In this document: positions 1-7,139 of the stretch, one piece after another
How the letters are laid out: each line of letters begins with the position of its first letter
Position numbering within the stretch: position 1 is the stretch's first letter
DNA from: Clostridiaceae bacterium
GTDB taxonomy: Bacteria; Bacillota; Clostridia; Monoglobales; Firm-18
Reading direction: 5' to 3'
Assembly: GCA_012511915.1 (NCBI GenBank)
Contig: JAAZFB010000093.1
Span: 1 to 9,957, forward strand
Length of the DNA: 9,957 nt
Notes under the pieces: model-generated
The model's database searches: none
Seen by the model: only the letters and a program-made list of their open reading frames with translations
Told to the model about the DNA's origin: nothing
Position numbers and translations under genes: made by a program

Positions 1-545
1 GTGTTGCAACAATAAAGAGCATGGATAAAGACGGTATAGTTATATATGCCGGCTCGTATTCAAAAACAATTTCCCCGGGTTTAAGGGTTGGTTTTTTATA
101 TGCAAATAGCCAACTAATCGAAAAAGTAGTAGTGTGTAAGCAAGTTTCTGACGTGCACACAACAGTGCTGTCACAAATGATAATAAGTGAATATCTTAAC
201 AAATATGATTTTGATGCGCAAATTAAAAAAAGCGCAACACTAAACGGTGAAAAATGTGCACTTATGCAAGAATGCATAGACTCTTTTTTCCCTAAATCCG
301 TTACAAAAACAAACCCTCAAGGCGGTTTATTCTTATGGTGCGAATTAGGCGGCAATATTGACAGCAAAGAATTTGCGGCAAAATGCCTCGAAAAAAATGT
401 AGCAATAGTCTCGGGTGCCTCGGCGATGCCGGATACCTCAAAACCAACAAGCGCATTCCGGCTTAATTTTTCAATGGCTTCCAACCAAGACATACAAACC
501 GGAATACAACAAATCCGAGAGGTGATTAAGGAATATGAACGATAA
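1..545 (+). CDS. PLP-dependent class I/II aminotransferase, C-terminal part (5' truncated)
   Basis: This is the C-terminal part of a fold-type I PLP aminotransferase, which swaps an amino group between an amino acid and a 2-oxo acid in the cytoplasm. The frame is already open at base 3 and codes V-A-T-I-K-S before the first ATG at 21, so that ATG is internal and the gene begins before the window. Numbering from that Met, GSYSKTISPGLRVGF (11-25) is the cofactor motif: K15 is the Schiff-base lysine and R22 would contact the PLP phosphate. GGLFLW (101-106) and FRLNFS (146-151) are typical of the C-terminal small domain, and R147 is the expected substrate-carboxylate arginine. The pattern resembles the LysN/2-aminoadipate or MocR-domain group. 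Because the N-terminus is missing, substrate and any fused GntR domain cannot be judged. It overlaps trpS by 11 bases, so the two are probably co-transcribed. Confidence 0.88.
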   Translation, partial: VATIKSMDKDGIVIYAGSYSKTISPGLRVGFLYANSQLIEKVVVCKQVSDVHTTVLSQMIISEYLNKYDFDAQIKKSATLNGEKCALMQECIDSFFPKSVTKTNPQGGLFLWCELGGNIDSKEFAAKCLEKNVAIVSGASAMPDTSKPTSAFRLNFSMASNQDIQTGIQQIREVIKEYER

Positions 546-1533
546 ACAAAACATCTTTAGCGGGATACAGTCAAGCGGATTTTTAACATTGGGCAATTAT
601 CTTGGGGCTTTGCGAAACTGGGCAAAACTTCAACACGACTATAATTGTATTTTTTGTGTTGTGGACATGCATTCAATTACTGTACGTCAAAATCCCGCAG
701 CACTCAGGCAACGCACCCTTGAAATACTTAAGCTGTATATGGCAAGCGGTATAGACGGCGATGAGAACACAATTTTTATTCAAAGCCATGTATCGGCCCA
801 CGCTGAGCTCGCATGGGTATTAGGCTGTTACTCTTACATGGGTGAGCTGTCAAGGATGACACAGTTTAAAGAAAAGAGCGGAAATCAACATGAAAATATT
901 AATTCCGGTCTGTTCACTTACCCTATTCTTATGGCATCTGATATTTTGCTGTACAATACCGATTTAGTACCGGTAGGCGGCGACCAAAAACAGCATTTAG
1001 AGATAACTCGCGACATTGCACAACGGTTTAACAGTATCTACGGAAATGTATTCAAAATACCTGCACCATATATCGGCAAGGTTGGCGCAAGGATTATGAG
1101 CCTTAGCGACCCCACAAAAAAAATGAGCAAATCAGATGAAAACGTCAACGGATATATTGCACTGCTTGACGATGCGGATACCGTTATGCGAAAGTTTAAA
1201 CGTGCTGTAACAGACAGTGAAAATGAAATCGTATTTCGTGAGGGCAAAGACGGAATTAACAACCTTCTAAACATATACTCGGCGGTAACTGATGAAACTA
1301 TAAAACAAACAGAACAAAAATTTGAGGGCAAAGGCTATGGCGAATTTAAAACCGCTGTGGGTGAAGCGGTTGTGGAATGTCTACGCCCTGTCTGGGCAAA
1401 ATACCGTGAATTGTCCGAAAATATTGACTATGTTGAAGAGGTGTACAAACAAGGCGCAGAAAAAGCTTCACACCTTGCAGAGCGAACTCTTAAAAAAGTT
1501 TACAAAAAAATCGGCTTTATTCCGGCAAGATAA
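535..1533 (+). CDS. trpS: Tryptophanyl-tRNA synthetase
   Basis: This cytoplasmic class I aminoacyl-tRNA synthetase activates tryptophan with ATP and charges tRNA-Trp. The 332-residue length is normal for bacterial TrpRS. The N-terminus has the substrate entry motif GIQSSG followed by TLGN (18-21), the HIGH-equivalent signature. YPILMASDILLY (129-140) carries D135, the residue type that recognises the indole nitrogen. VPVGGDQKQHLE (145-156) lines the active site, and KKMSKS (195-200) is the second class I signature. The rest is the helical anticodon-binding region. The ATG at 535 is preceded by GAGAGGTG at 517-524 with good spacing. The gene overlaps the aminotransferase by 11 bases and is followed after 15 bases by the wall-polymer transferase. 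Nothing is missing or disrupted, and no T-box or leader is visible because there is no upstream gap. Confidence 0.97.
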   Translation: MNDKQNIFSGIQSSGFLTLGNYLGALRNWAKLQHDYNCIFCVVDMHSITVRQNPAALRQRTLEILKLYMASGIDGDENTIFIQSHVSAHAELAWVLGCYSYMGELSRMTQFKEKSGNQHENINSGLFTYPILMASDILLYNTDLVPVGGDQKQHLEITRDIAQRFNSIYGNVFKIPAPYIGKVGARIMSLSDPTKKMSKSDENVNGYIALLDDADTVMRKFKRAVTDSENEIVFREGKDGINNLLNIYSAVTDETIKQTEQKFEGKGYGEFKTAVGEAVVECLRPVWAKYRELSENIDYVEEVYKQGAEKASHLAERTLKKVYKKIGFIPAR

Positions 1534-1540
1534 AAGGAGG
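1533..1540 (+). promoter_or_regulatory. Ribosome binding site that decides the tagO/wecA start
   Basis: AAAGGAGG lies directly after the trpS stop. It is only 2 bases from the TTG at 1543 but 8 bases from the TTG at 1549. Normal Shine-Dalgarno spacing therefore favours 1549 as the start, which shortens the longest open frame by two codons. Confidence 0.75.
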
Positions 1541-1548
1541 GCTTGGGT

Positions 1549-2622
1549 TTGGAAAGTAATGTACTAAGACTGTTTTTTACATTAATGGTCGCATTTTTGG
1601 TCTCATTTGCCTCTACACCTATAATAAAAAAATTAGCAGTAAAAATAGGTGCAATGGATATTCCTGATGGCAAAAGGAGGGTTCATAAATTACCAATTGC
1701 ACGTCTTGGCGGTTTGGCGATTTTCTACGGCTTTATTGTGGCAATTCTTTGCTTTTCCAATATAGATAAATCTATTAGGGGACTATTAATCGGTAGCGTT
1801 ATCATTGTAGGCTTGGGTATTATAGATGATGTCTTTAAGCTAAAGGCACCTGTAAAACTTTTTGTGCAAATAGTGGCGGCATGCATTGCCGTGCTGCACG
1901 GCATTAAAATAACATACTTTACAAACCCGAACATATTTGGCGCTGAGAATTATATTGAATTGGGAATGTGGGCAGTGCCAATCACCGTCATATGGATAGT
2001 AGGCGTTACAAATGCCGTTAATTTAATAGACGGCTTGGATGGGCTTGCGGTAGGGGTTTCTTCCATTTCCTGCATTTCTCTTTTTGCAATATCGCTTATA
2101 ACGCAAGAAACAAATATAGCGATACTAACCGCAGCAGCAGCCGGGGCGGCATTTGGCTTTTTACCGTACAATATATACCCCGCAAAAATCTTTATGGGAG
2201 ATACCGGCTCAAACTTTTTGGGCTTTTTCCTTGCGTGTATCAGTATTATGGGGCTTTTTAAAAGCTATGCGGTAATCTCTTTTGCAATTCCGCTGCTAAT
2301 ATTGGGGCTTCCGATATTTGATACGCTATTTGCCATAGTCCGCAGAATTTATAACAAAAAATCACCTATGGAGGCAGACCGGGGGCATTTACATCACCGT
2401 CTTTTAGATATGGGCTTTGACCAGCGTCAAGCGGTAAAAATTCTTTGTATTGCAAGCGCGTTGCTATCACTCAGCGCCGTTGTGCTTTTAATGAGCGGCG
2501 CATCAAGGTCGATTATCCTTATTTTTTCTGTTATACTGCTTGTATGGGCTGGAATGGCATTATCAGGGGAAGGCAACGACACCTCACACATAACAACCCA
2601 GCAAAATTCGGAAGGGGAGTAA
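1549..2622 (+). CDS. tagO: Undecaprenyl-phosphate GlcNAc-1-phosphate transferase (TagO/WecA family)
   Basis: This multi-pass membrane enzyme moves GlcNAc-1-phosphate from UDP-GlcNAc to undecaprenyl phosphate, the first step of wall teichoic acid or related glycan synthesis. It is about 357 residues long and very hydrophobic, with some ten predicted membrane helices. Family motifs, numbered from the TTG at 1549, are IPDGKRRVHKLPIARLGG near the N-terminus, the acidic pair in GIIDDVFKLK (D93, D94), NLIDGLDGL (about 158-166), MGDTGSNFLG (about 216-225) and the cytoplasmic loop DRGHLHHRL (about 277-285). The GHLHHRL loop and the epimerase next door favour TagO/WecA over MraY, whose natural acceptor chemistry is similar but which sits in the dcw cluster. 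The TTG start is chosen from RBS spacing; a TTG two codons earlier is possible. wecB follows 7 bases downstream, so the two are almost certainly one transcription unit. Confidence 0.93.
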   Translation: MESNVLRLFFTLMVAFLVSFASTPIIKKLAVKIGAMDIPDGKRRVHKLPIARLGGLAIFYGFIVAILCFSNIDKSIRGLLIGSVIIVGLGIIDDVFKLKAPVKLFVQIVAACIAVLHGIKITYFTNPNIFGAENYIELGMWAVPITVIWIVGVTNAVNLIDGLDGLAVGVSSISCISLFAISLITQETNIAILTAAAAGAAFGFLPYNIYPAKIFMGDTGSNFLGFFLACISIMGLFKSYAVISFAIPLLILGLPIFDTLFAIVRRIYNKKSPMEADRGHLHHRLLDMGFDQRQAVKILCIASALLSLSAVVLLMSGASRSIILIFSVILLVWAGMALSGEGNDTSHITTQQNSEGE

Positions 2623-2629
2623 ATGTTAA

Positions 2630-3778
2630 ATGAAACAGAATAAGATAAAAGTGTTATCTGTGTTCGGTACACGTCCAGAAGCTATTAAGATGGCGCCACT
2701 TGTGCTTCAGCTAAATAAAACTTCGTATATAGACAATTATGTTTGTGTAACTGCGCAACATAGAGAGATGCTTGATGGCGTGCTTGAAATGTTTCAGATA
2801 GTGCCGGATTTTGACCTTAATATTATGCAAAAACATCAGACTATATCGGATATTACAGTCCGTGCCTTGGAAGGATTAGATAAAATATATAAGCAGCTGC
2901 AACCGGATATCGTATTGGTACATGGGGATACAACTACTTCATTTGTTGGCGCATTAGCCGCTTTTTACAACAAAATAAAGTTAGGGCATGTTGAAGCGGG
3001 GTTGCGTACCTTTGATAAATACTCCCCTTATCCCGAAGAGGTAAACAGACGATTGACAGGCCAGCTTGCCGATTTACATTTTGCCCCGACCACGGCGAAT
3101 AAAAATAATCTGTTAAACGAAAACATTAATTCTGATAATATATTTATCACGGGAAATACTGTTATTGATGCACTGCAAACCACCGTAAGCGATAATTATA
3201 AGCTGAGTGCGCAAATAAGCGCCGCCGATTATACAAACAACAAGGTCATAATAATGACGGCACACCGTCGTGAAAACCTCGGCGAACCGCTTCGCAATAT
3301 TTGCAATGCCATACACCGCCTTGTAGAAGAATTCGACAATATCGAGGTGGTATATCCTGTTCACCCCAACCCGGCCGTCAGGCAGACAGTTTCCCAGGTT
3401 TTAGGTAACATACAAAGGGTACATCTGATCGAACCGGTTGATGTGCGTGATTTACATAACGCAATAAATAAATGTTATTTTGTTATGACTGATTCGGGCG
3501 GCTTGCAAGAAGAGGCACCATCCCTTGGCAAACCCGTTTTGGTGCTTCGTAAAGAAACAGAACGCCCGGAGGCCGTTACTGCAGGCACAGTAAAACTTGC
3601 CGGTGTTGAGGAGGATAACATATATCTTATGGCGCGGAATCTTTTGACAATGAAAACAGAATATGATAAAATGGCACGGGCTGTTAATCCATACGGAGAC
3701 GGAAAAGCCTCAAGCCGTATTGTTGACGGCATTTTGTATCACTTCGGTTTAGGCGAAAAACCTAAAGATTTTATATAG
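2630..3778 (+). CDS. wecB: UDP-N-acetylglucosamine 2-epimerase (non-hydrolysing)
   Basis: This cytoplasmic enzyme interconverts UDP-GlcNAc and UDP-ManNAc, supplying ManNAc for teichoic acid linkage units or other surface glycans. The 382-residue length is typical. It has the GT-B-like two-domain fold signatures in order: VFGTRPEAIKMAPL (11-24), VHGDTTT with D100, GHVEAGLRT with E122, YPEEVNRRL with E136, AHRRENLG with H212, HPNP (245-248), TDSGGLQEEA (287-296) and KETERPEA (308-315). D100, E122, E136 and H212 match the positions of the E. coli WecB catalytic residues D95, E117, E131 and H213 as I recall them. The ATG at 2630 has GGAAGGGGAG at 2610-2619 as its ribosome binding site, inside the end of tagO. 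It is also called mnaA in Firmicutes. It is followed after 32 bases by the V-ATPase operon without a clear terminator. Confidence 0.96.
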   Translation: MKQNKIKVLSVFGTRPEAIKMAPLVLQLNKTSYIDNYVCVTAQHREMLDGVLEMFQIVPDFDLNIMQKHQTISDITVRALEGLDKIYKQLQPDIVLVHGDTTTSFVGALAAFYNKIKLGHVEAGLRTFDKYSPYPEEVNRRLTGQLADLHFAPTTANKNNLLNENINSDNIFITGNTVIDALQTTVSDNYKLSAQISAADYTNNKVIIMTAHRRENLGEPLRNICNAIHRLVEEFDNIEVVYPVHPNPAVRQTVSQVLGNIQRVHLIEPVDVRDLHNAINKCYFVMTDSGGLQEEAPSLGKPVLVLRKETERPEAVTAGTVKLAGVEEDNIYLMARNLLTMKTEYDKMARAVNPYGDGKASSRIVDGILYHFGLGEKPKDFI

Positions 3779-3784
3779 TATTAG

Positions 3785-3790
3785 TATAAT
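3785..3790 (+). promoter_or_regulatory. Possible -10 element before the V-ATPase operon
   Basis: A perfect TATAAT lies in the AT-rich 32-base gap between wecB and the first ATPase gene. No convincing -35 box exists at 16-18 bases upstream (around 3761-3768, CCTAAAGA), and there is no extended -10 TG. A transcript from here would have a leader of only about 14 bases, overlapping the ribosome binding site. It may be chance in AT-rich DNA. Confidence 0.22.
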
Positions 3791-3796
3791 AATTGC

Positions 3797-3801
3797 GGAG
3801 G
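3797..3801 (+). promoter_or_regulatory. Ribosome binding site for the first ATPase gene (TTG start)
   Basis: GGAGG ends 9 bases before the TTG at 3811. An in-frame TTG at 3817 and an ATG at 3823 lie 15 and 21 bases away, which is too far. The motif therefore supports the non-AUG start at 3811. Confidence 0.75.
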
Positions 3802-3810
3802 CGATAAACA

Positions 3811-4131
3811 TTGAGCTTGGAAATGTTGGCAAGTATCACACAAGCTGAAAAAAGAGCAGAGGACATTGTTAACGACGCGCAGAGGCAGGCACAAGACCTT
3901 ATTTCAGAAGCGTCGGCGCAAGCGCATGAAAACATAACAAATTTTGAGGATTCCTTTGGCAAAACGGCTGAAGAAATAATACAAACAACTGCTGAACAAG
4001 CACTACAACAAGCAGCAGAGATTAATAAACAAATCATCACACAATGCAAACAGCTCGAAGATATGTCAAGCAACCGTATGGAAGAAGCTGTTGAGTTTGT
4101 TATTCAATACTTAAAGGGGCAAAGCAAATGA
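3811..4131 (+). CDS. ntpF: V-type ATPase peripheral stalk subunit G/H-like
   Basis: This small coiled-coil protein should pair with subunit E to form the peripheral stalk (stator) that links the catalytic head to subunit I in the membrane. Its 106 residues are rich in Ala, Glu, Gln and Lys with heptad-like spacing and no membrane segment. The opening (ITQAEKRAEDIVNDAQRQAQ) is typical of V-ATPase G/H and of F-type b-subunit stalk helices. Coiled coil alone would be weak evidence, but its place as first gene before I-K-E-C-F-A matches ntpF in the E. hirae ntpFIKECGABDHJ operon. The start is a TTG set by the GGAGG at 3797-3801. The stop overlaps the next start as ATGA (4128-4131), which points to translational coupling with subunit I. 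Names in use include AtpH and subunit G. Confidence 0.85.
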   Translation: MSLEMLASITQAEKRAEDIVNDAQRQAQDLISEASAQAHENITNFEDSFGKTAEEIIQTTAEQALQQAAEINKQIITQCKQLEDMSSNRMEEAVEFVIQYLKGQSK

Positions 4132-6080
4132 TTGTAAAAATGAGCAGGCTGACAATTACAGGGCTCATGGAAGAACGCTCAGCAATTGTTCGCCGTCTTA
4201 TGAAATTAGGGATTGTTCAGCTCGACAAAATTCCGTTAACTGATGAACAGCTCCAAAAAGCACTTGAGGATGCGCAATTTGACGATTCACAAAAACGGAT
4301 TGCGGAAATAGACGAAGAGCTTAGAAAAATTTCAAGCGCTATAACTTTTTTATCGGAAAACGCACCATCCGGTAAAACAAAACATACCAAAACGGATATC
4401 ACATTTGATAAGTTTGTAGATCATAATACGTACAGCGGTGTTTGGGAAAAGGTGTTCGCGGCAAACGACCTTAATAAAAGGCTGAACAATAAAAAAAGCG
4501 AATACTCTGCTTTGCAAAATGAACTGCAGTTTTTAAAGGTGTGGGAAGGTCTTGAAATACCGGTTGAACTCACAGAAACATCTGCCACCAAAATAATAAC
4601 CGGCACAATTCCTGCAAGTGCAGATATTGATACTTTGCATCAAAAGGCTGAACAAACAGGTGTCGTGAGCATAGCGGTATTAGGCAGTGATAAAGACCAA
4701 AGCTATATTAATATAATAGCGCATAACAGTGTGGTAAATGAAATTGAAGAACAGCTTAAATCGTGCGGTTTTGCAAAAGCCAATTTCGGAGGCAGAACAG
4801 GTACGATTTCGGCGAACATAGAAAATACAGAAAACAACCTTAAAAAAACTCAAGCTGATATTGACCGGCTTGTTAGTACAATTGGGCAAAAGTATGATAA
4901 CTTACCCGACATATGCAGGTTATACGACTATATTTACAATATGCAGCAACGGCGGCGGGTAAGAATGAATTTTCTTACAACTCAAAAGGCATTTATAGTC
5001 GGAGGTTGGGTACCGACCGATTCAGCGCAAAGGGTTAAACAAGAGATTGAACAAAGCTTCAATGTTTTTGTTACAGTTACCGAGCCGGAAAAAGACGAAC
5101 AAACACCTATACTGTTAAAAAACAACTCTCTGGTATATCCCTTTGAAATGATTACAGAGATGTACAGTCTTCCCACCTCTAATGGAATAGACCCCAATCC
5201 CGCAATGGCACCTTTTTACTGGTTTTTCTTCGGCATTATGTTAGGTGATGCTGCATACGGCTTGTTGCTAACGGTTTTATGTACCGCCGCAATATGGTAT
5301 TTGAAAACAGAAAAAGGCACAATGATGGATAAGATGCTGAAAATGCTAGCCCTATGCGGTATATCCACCTTAATATTCGGTGCGGCATTCGGCAGTTGGT
5401 TTGGGGACTTATTAACGTCAGTCTTTGGCATAACAGTACCACCGCTTTGGTTTGACCCAAACAAAGACCCGATAAAACTGATGGTCTGGTCGTTTATTTT
5501 CGGCAGTGTGCATCTGCTGGCCGGCATGGCAGTGAATGCCTACATGCTTATACGAGACGGCAAATGGCTTTCCGCGATATTTGATATAGGTTTATGGTAT
5601 GTGGTGCTGATTGGGGTAGGCTTATTATTCCTCGGCGGCAACGCAGCAAATATAGGCAAAAACATGATAATATACGGTTTTATAGGGCTTGTTCTGACAC
5701 AAGGCAGGCACGAAAAAAACATAATAAAGAAATTTACATCCGGGCTGCTCAGCCTGTACAACATAACGGGATATTTGAGTGATGTGCTCAGTTATTCACG
5801 TTTGCTTGCATTAGGGTTAGCAACCGGTGTTATAGCACAAGTTATAAATCAGCTTGGTATGCTTCCGGGCGGCTTTTCGAATCTCTTTTCGGCAATAGCG
5901 CTTATTGTTATTTTAATCGGGGGGCACCTTTTCAACATGTCAATTAATGTACTTGGTGCTTATGTTCATTCTTCCCGTTTACAATATGTCGAGTTTTTCG
6001 GCAAATTCTATGAAAGTGGCGGAGAAGCTTTTTCACCGCTGAAACCAAAATTAAAATACTTAAAAATTAAATCAAATTAG
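4128..6080 (+). CDS. ntpI: V-type ATPase membrane stator subunit I (subunit a)
   Basis: Subunit I forms the ion path against the K ring and anchors the peripheral stalks. The 650-residue length is normal. Residues 1 to about 355 form the soluble arm with charged, coiled-coil-prone stretches. From about 360 (MAPFYWFFFGIMLGDAAYG) to about 625 there are seven or eight membrane helices. The motif LSYSRLLALGLA places R558 where the essential ion-path arginine of the a-subunit family lies, and the C-terminal helix ends in the conserved HSSRLQYVEFFGKFYE motif with GGEAFSPLK after it. The ATG at 4128 gives IVKMSRL, the usual start of this family. A second in-frame ATG at 4140 is less likely. The ATGA overlap with the upstream stalk gene suggests coupled translation. 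Subunit K follows after 20 bases. Confidence 0.95.
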   Translation: MIVKMSRLTITGLMEERSAIVRRLMKLGIVQLDKIPLTDEQLQKALEDAQFDDSQKRIAEIDEELRKISSAITFLSENAPSGKTKHTKTDITFDKFVDHNTYSGVWEKVFAANDLNKRLNNKKSEYSALQNELQFLKVWEGLEIPVELTETSATKIITGTIPASADIDTLHQKAEQTGVVSIAVLGSDKDQSYINIIAHNSVVNEIEEQLKSCGFAKANFGGRTGTISANIENTENNLKKTQADIDRLVSTIGQKYDNLPDICRLYDYIYNMQQRRRVRMNFLTTQKAFIVGGWVPTDSAQRVKQEIEQSFNVFVTVTEPEKDEQTPILLKNNSLVYPFEMITEMYSLPTSNGIDPNPAMAPFYWFFFGIMLGDAAYGLLLTVLCTAAIWYLKTEKGTMMDKMLKMLALCGISTLIFGAAFGSWFGDLLTSVFGITVPPLWFDPNKDPIKLMVWSFIFGSVHLLAGMAVNAYMLIRDGKWLSAIFDIGLWYVVLIGVGLLFLGGNAANIGKNMIIYGFIGLVLTQGRHEKNIIKKFTSGLLSLYNITGYLSDVLSYSRLLALGLATGVIAQVINQLGMLPGGFSNLFSAIALIVILIGGHLFNMSINVLGAYVHSSRLQYVEFFGKFYESGGEAFSPLKPKLKYLKIKSN

Positions 6081-6100
6081 TAACAGGAGGCTAAAAGGAA

Positions 6101-6595
6101 ATGATATTATCAGAATTATTTACAAACGGAACTTTATTGGCGATAACAGGGGCAGCTTTAGCAGTAGTACTTGCAGGTATGGGCAGCTCACGCGGAGTAG
6201 GGCTTGTGGGTGAGGCGGCATCCGGACTTATTGCAGAAGAACCCGACAGATTCGGTCAGGCAATTTTGCTCCAGGCATTACCGGGGACGCAAGGCATTTA
6301 CGGGCTTTTGACTGCGTTTATGATACTGAACAAAATTGGTCTTTTAAGCGGAAAAATCGCGGTATCCCCTGTTGAGGGTTTAATGCTTTTGGTCGGCTCA
6401 TTACCTGTTGCGATTGTGGGATATTACTCCGCCATCAAACAAGGTAGGGTTTCAGCAGCAGCGATAGAAATAATTGCCAAAAGACCGGAAGACCTTGCTA
6501 AGGGTATCACTTTTGCTGCAATGGTTGAAACATATGCGGTATTGTCATTGCTTGCCTCAATACTCATAATAAATGGTCTGCCCGTGTTAGGGTAA
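6101..6595 (+). CDS. ntpK: V-type ATPase rotor ring subunit K (subunit c), Na+-binding type
   Basis: This proteolipid forms the rotating membrane ring that carries ions past subunit I. Its 164 residues contain four hydrophobic helices arranged as two related hairpins: residues about 24-77 align with about 105-157, for example GMGSSRGVG with YSAIKQGRV. Only the second hairpin has the ion-carrying acid, E143 in AAMVETYAVL; the matching position of the first hairpin is G62, as in duplicated V-type c subunits. The residues that coordinate Na+ in E. hirae NtpK (L61, T64, Q65, Q110, E139) have counterparts here as L60, T63, Q64, Q114 and E143, with Y67 also kept. This points to Na+ rather than H+ use. 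The start ATG at 6101 follows AGGAGG at 6085-6090. The ring needs about ten copies per complex, so higher translation than neighbours would be expected. Confidence 0.95.
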   Translation: MILSELFTNGTLLAITGAALAVVLAGMGSSRGVGLVGEAASGLIAEEPDRFGQAILLQALPGTQGIYGLLTAFMILNKIGLLSGKIAVSPVEGLMLLVGSLPVAIVGYYSAIKQGRVSAAAIEIIAKRPEDLAKGITFAAMVETYAVLSLLASILIINGLPVLG

Positions 6596-6622
6596 TATAG
6601 ATAACGGAAGGAATGTATACCG

Positions 6623-7123
6623 ATGGCGCATCTTGAGGGTATAACAAATAAAATAATATCAGATGCCGAAGAAAAGGCTAAACTTATAATTGAAAACGCA
6701 AAAACAAAGGCTGCAGAAATTTCTGCAGCCACAAAAAAAGATATTGACGAAAAAGAAAAACAATTGAGAACTCACACTGCACAACAAGCGACCCTAAAAG
6801 CCGAACGCATAATTGCAAATGCACAGCTTGAGGGAAAAAAGAAATATCTTGCCTCAAAACAAGCCTTAATTGAAGGGGTTTTTACAAATGCCGCCCGTCG
6901 TCTCGCCATGCTTGAAGATGCGGATTATGAAAAGCTTATTGCCGAAATGTCAAAAAACATAAAAGGCGAAAAAGTTTTATTGCCTCGTGATAAACAAAAA
7001 GGCACCGGGGGCGGGTTTATAATGAAAGACGGAAAAGTTGAATACAACTTTTCTTTCGATGCGCTTATAAAAAGGGCAAAAGAAAAATTAGAGGGCGAAA
7101 TAGTATCAATTTTGTTCGGCTAA
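6623..7123 (+). CDS. ntpE: V-type ATPase peripheral stalk subunit E (short form)
   Basis: Subunit E pairs with the G-like subunit to form the outer stalk that holds the catalytic head still during rotation. Residues 1 to about 85 form a long charged, alanine-rich helix (ITNKIISDAEEKAKLIIENA), and the C-terminal part ends in GGGFIMKDGKVEYNFSFDAL followed by a short helix and SILFG, which is the family hallmark. At 166 residues it is shorter than the usual 190-200. The gap between VLLPRD and GGGFIM is only about six residues, where relatives carry a longer globular stretch. The ATG at 6623 has GGAAGGA at 6606-6612 as its ribosome binding site. It lies 27 bases after subunit K and 16 before subunit C. 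A 22-base perfect palindrome lies inside its coding region (6709-6730). Confidence 0.92.
   Translation: MAHLEGITNKIISDAEEKAKLIIENAKTKAAEISAATKKDIDEKEKQLRTHTAQQATLKAERIIANAQLEGKKKYLASKQALIEGVFTNAARRLAMLEDADYEKLIAEMSKNIKGEKVLLPRDKQKGTGGGFIMKDGKVEYNFSFDALIKRAKEKLEGEIVSILFG
6709..6730. repeat. 22-bp perfect palindrome inside ntpE
   Basis: The half-site GGCTGCAGAAA is followed immediately by its exact reverse complement. As RNA it could fold into a nine-pair stem with an AATT (AAUU) loop. On the + strand it is followed by an A-rich run, so it is not a sense terminator. On the - strand it is followed by TTTGTTTTTG, which gives an intrinsic-terminator look to antisense transcription. It encodes Ala-Ala-Glu-Ile-Ser-Ala-Ala, so codon choice for alanine could produce part of the symmetry by chance. 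Confidence 0.9.
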
Positions 7124-7139
7124 GGGGTGAATAATTAAC

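Noticed and set aside
1322..1567. 81-codon + strand open frame across the trpS-tagO junction
   Set aside because: It lies almost wholly inside trpS in another frame, has no family resemblance and would overlap the tagO start.
3748..3766. Stem TTTAGG/CCTAAA near the end of wecB as a terminator
   Set aside because: The stem has only six pairs, four of them A-T, lies inside the coding region, and is followed by GATTTTATATAG and not a clean T-run. Read-through into the ntp genes seems likely.
3779..3810. Na+ or other riboswitch before the ATPase operon
   Set aside because: Only 32 bases separate wecB from ntpF, which is too short for a known riboswitch aptamer with an expression platform.
3771..4073. 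100-codon open frame on the - strand opposite ntpF
   Set aside because: It is Cys/Ser-rich with no recognised motif and no ribosome binding site. It mirrors the Ala/Glu/Gln-rich codons of the coiled-coil gene on the other strand.
6424..6732. 102-codon - strand open frame across the ntpK-ntpE junction
   Set aside because: It is antisense to two well-supported genes, and its composition follows from their codons.
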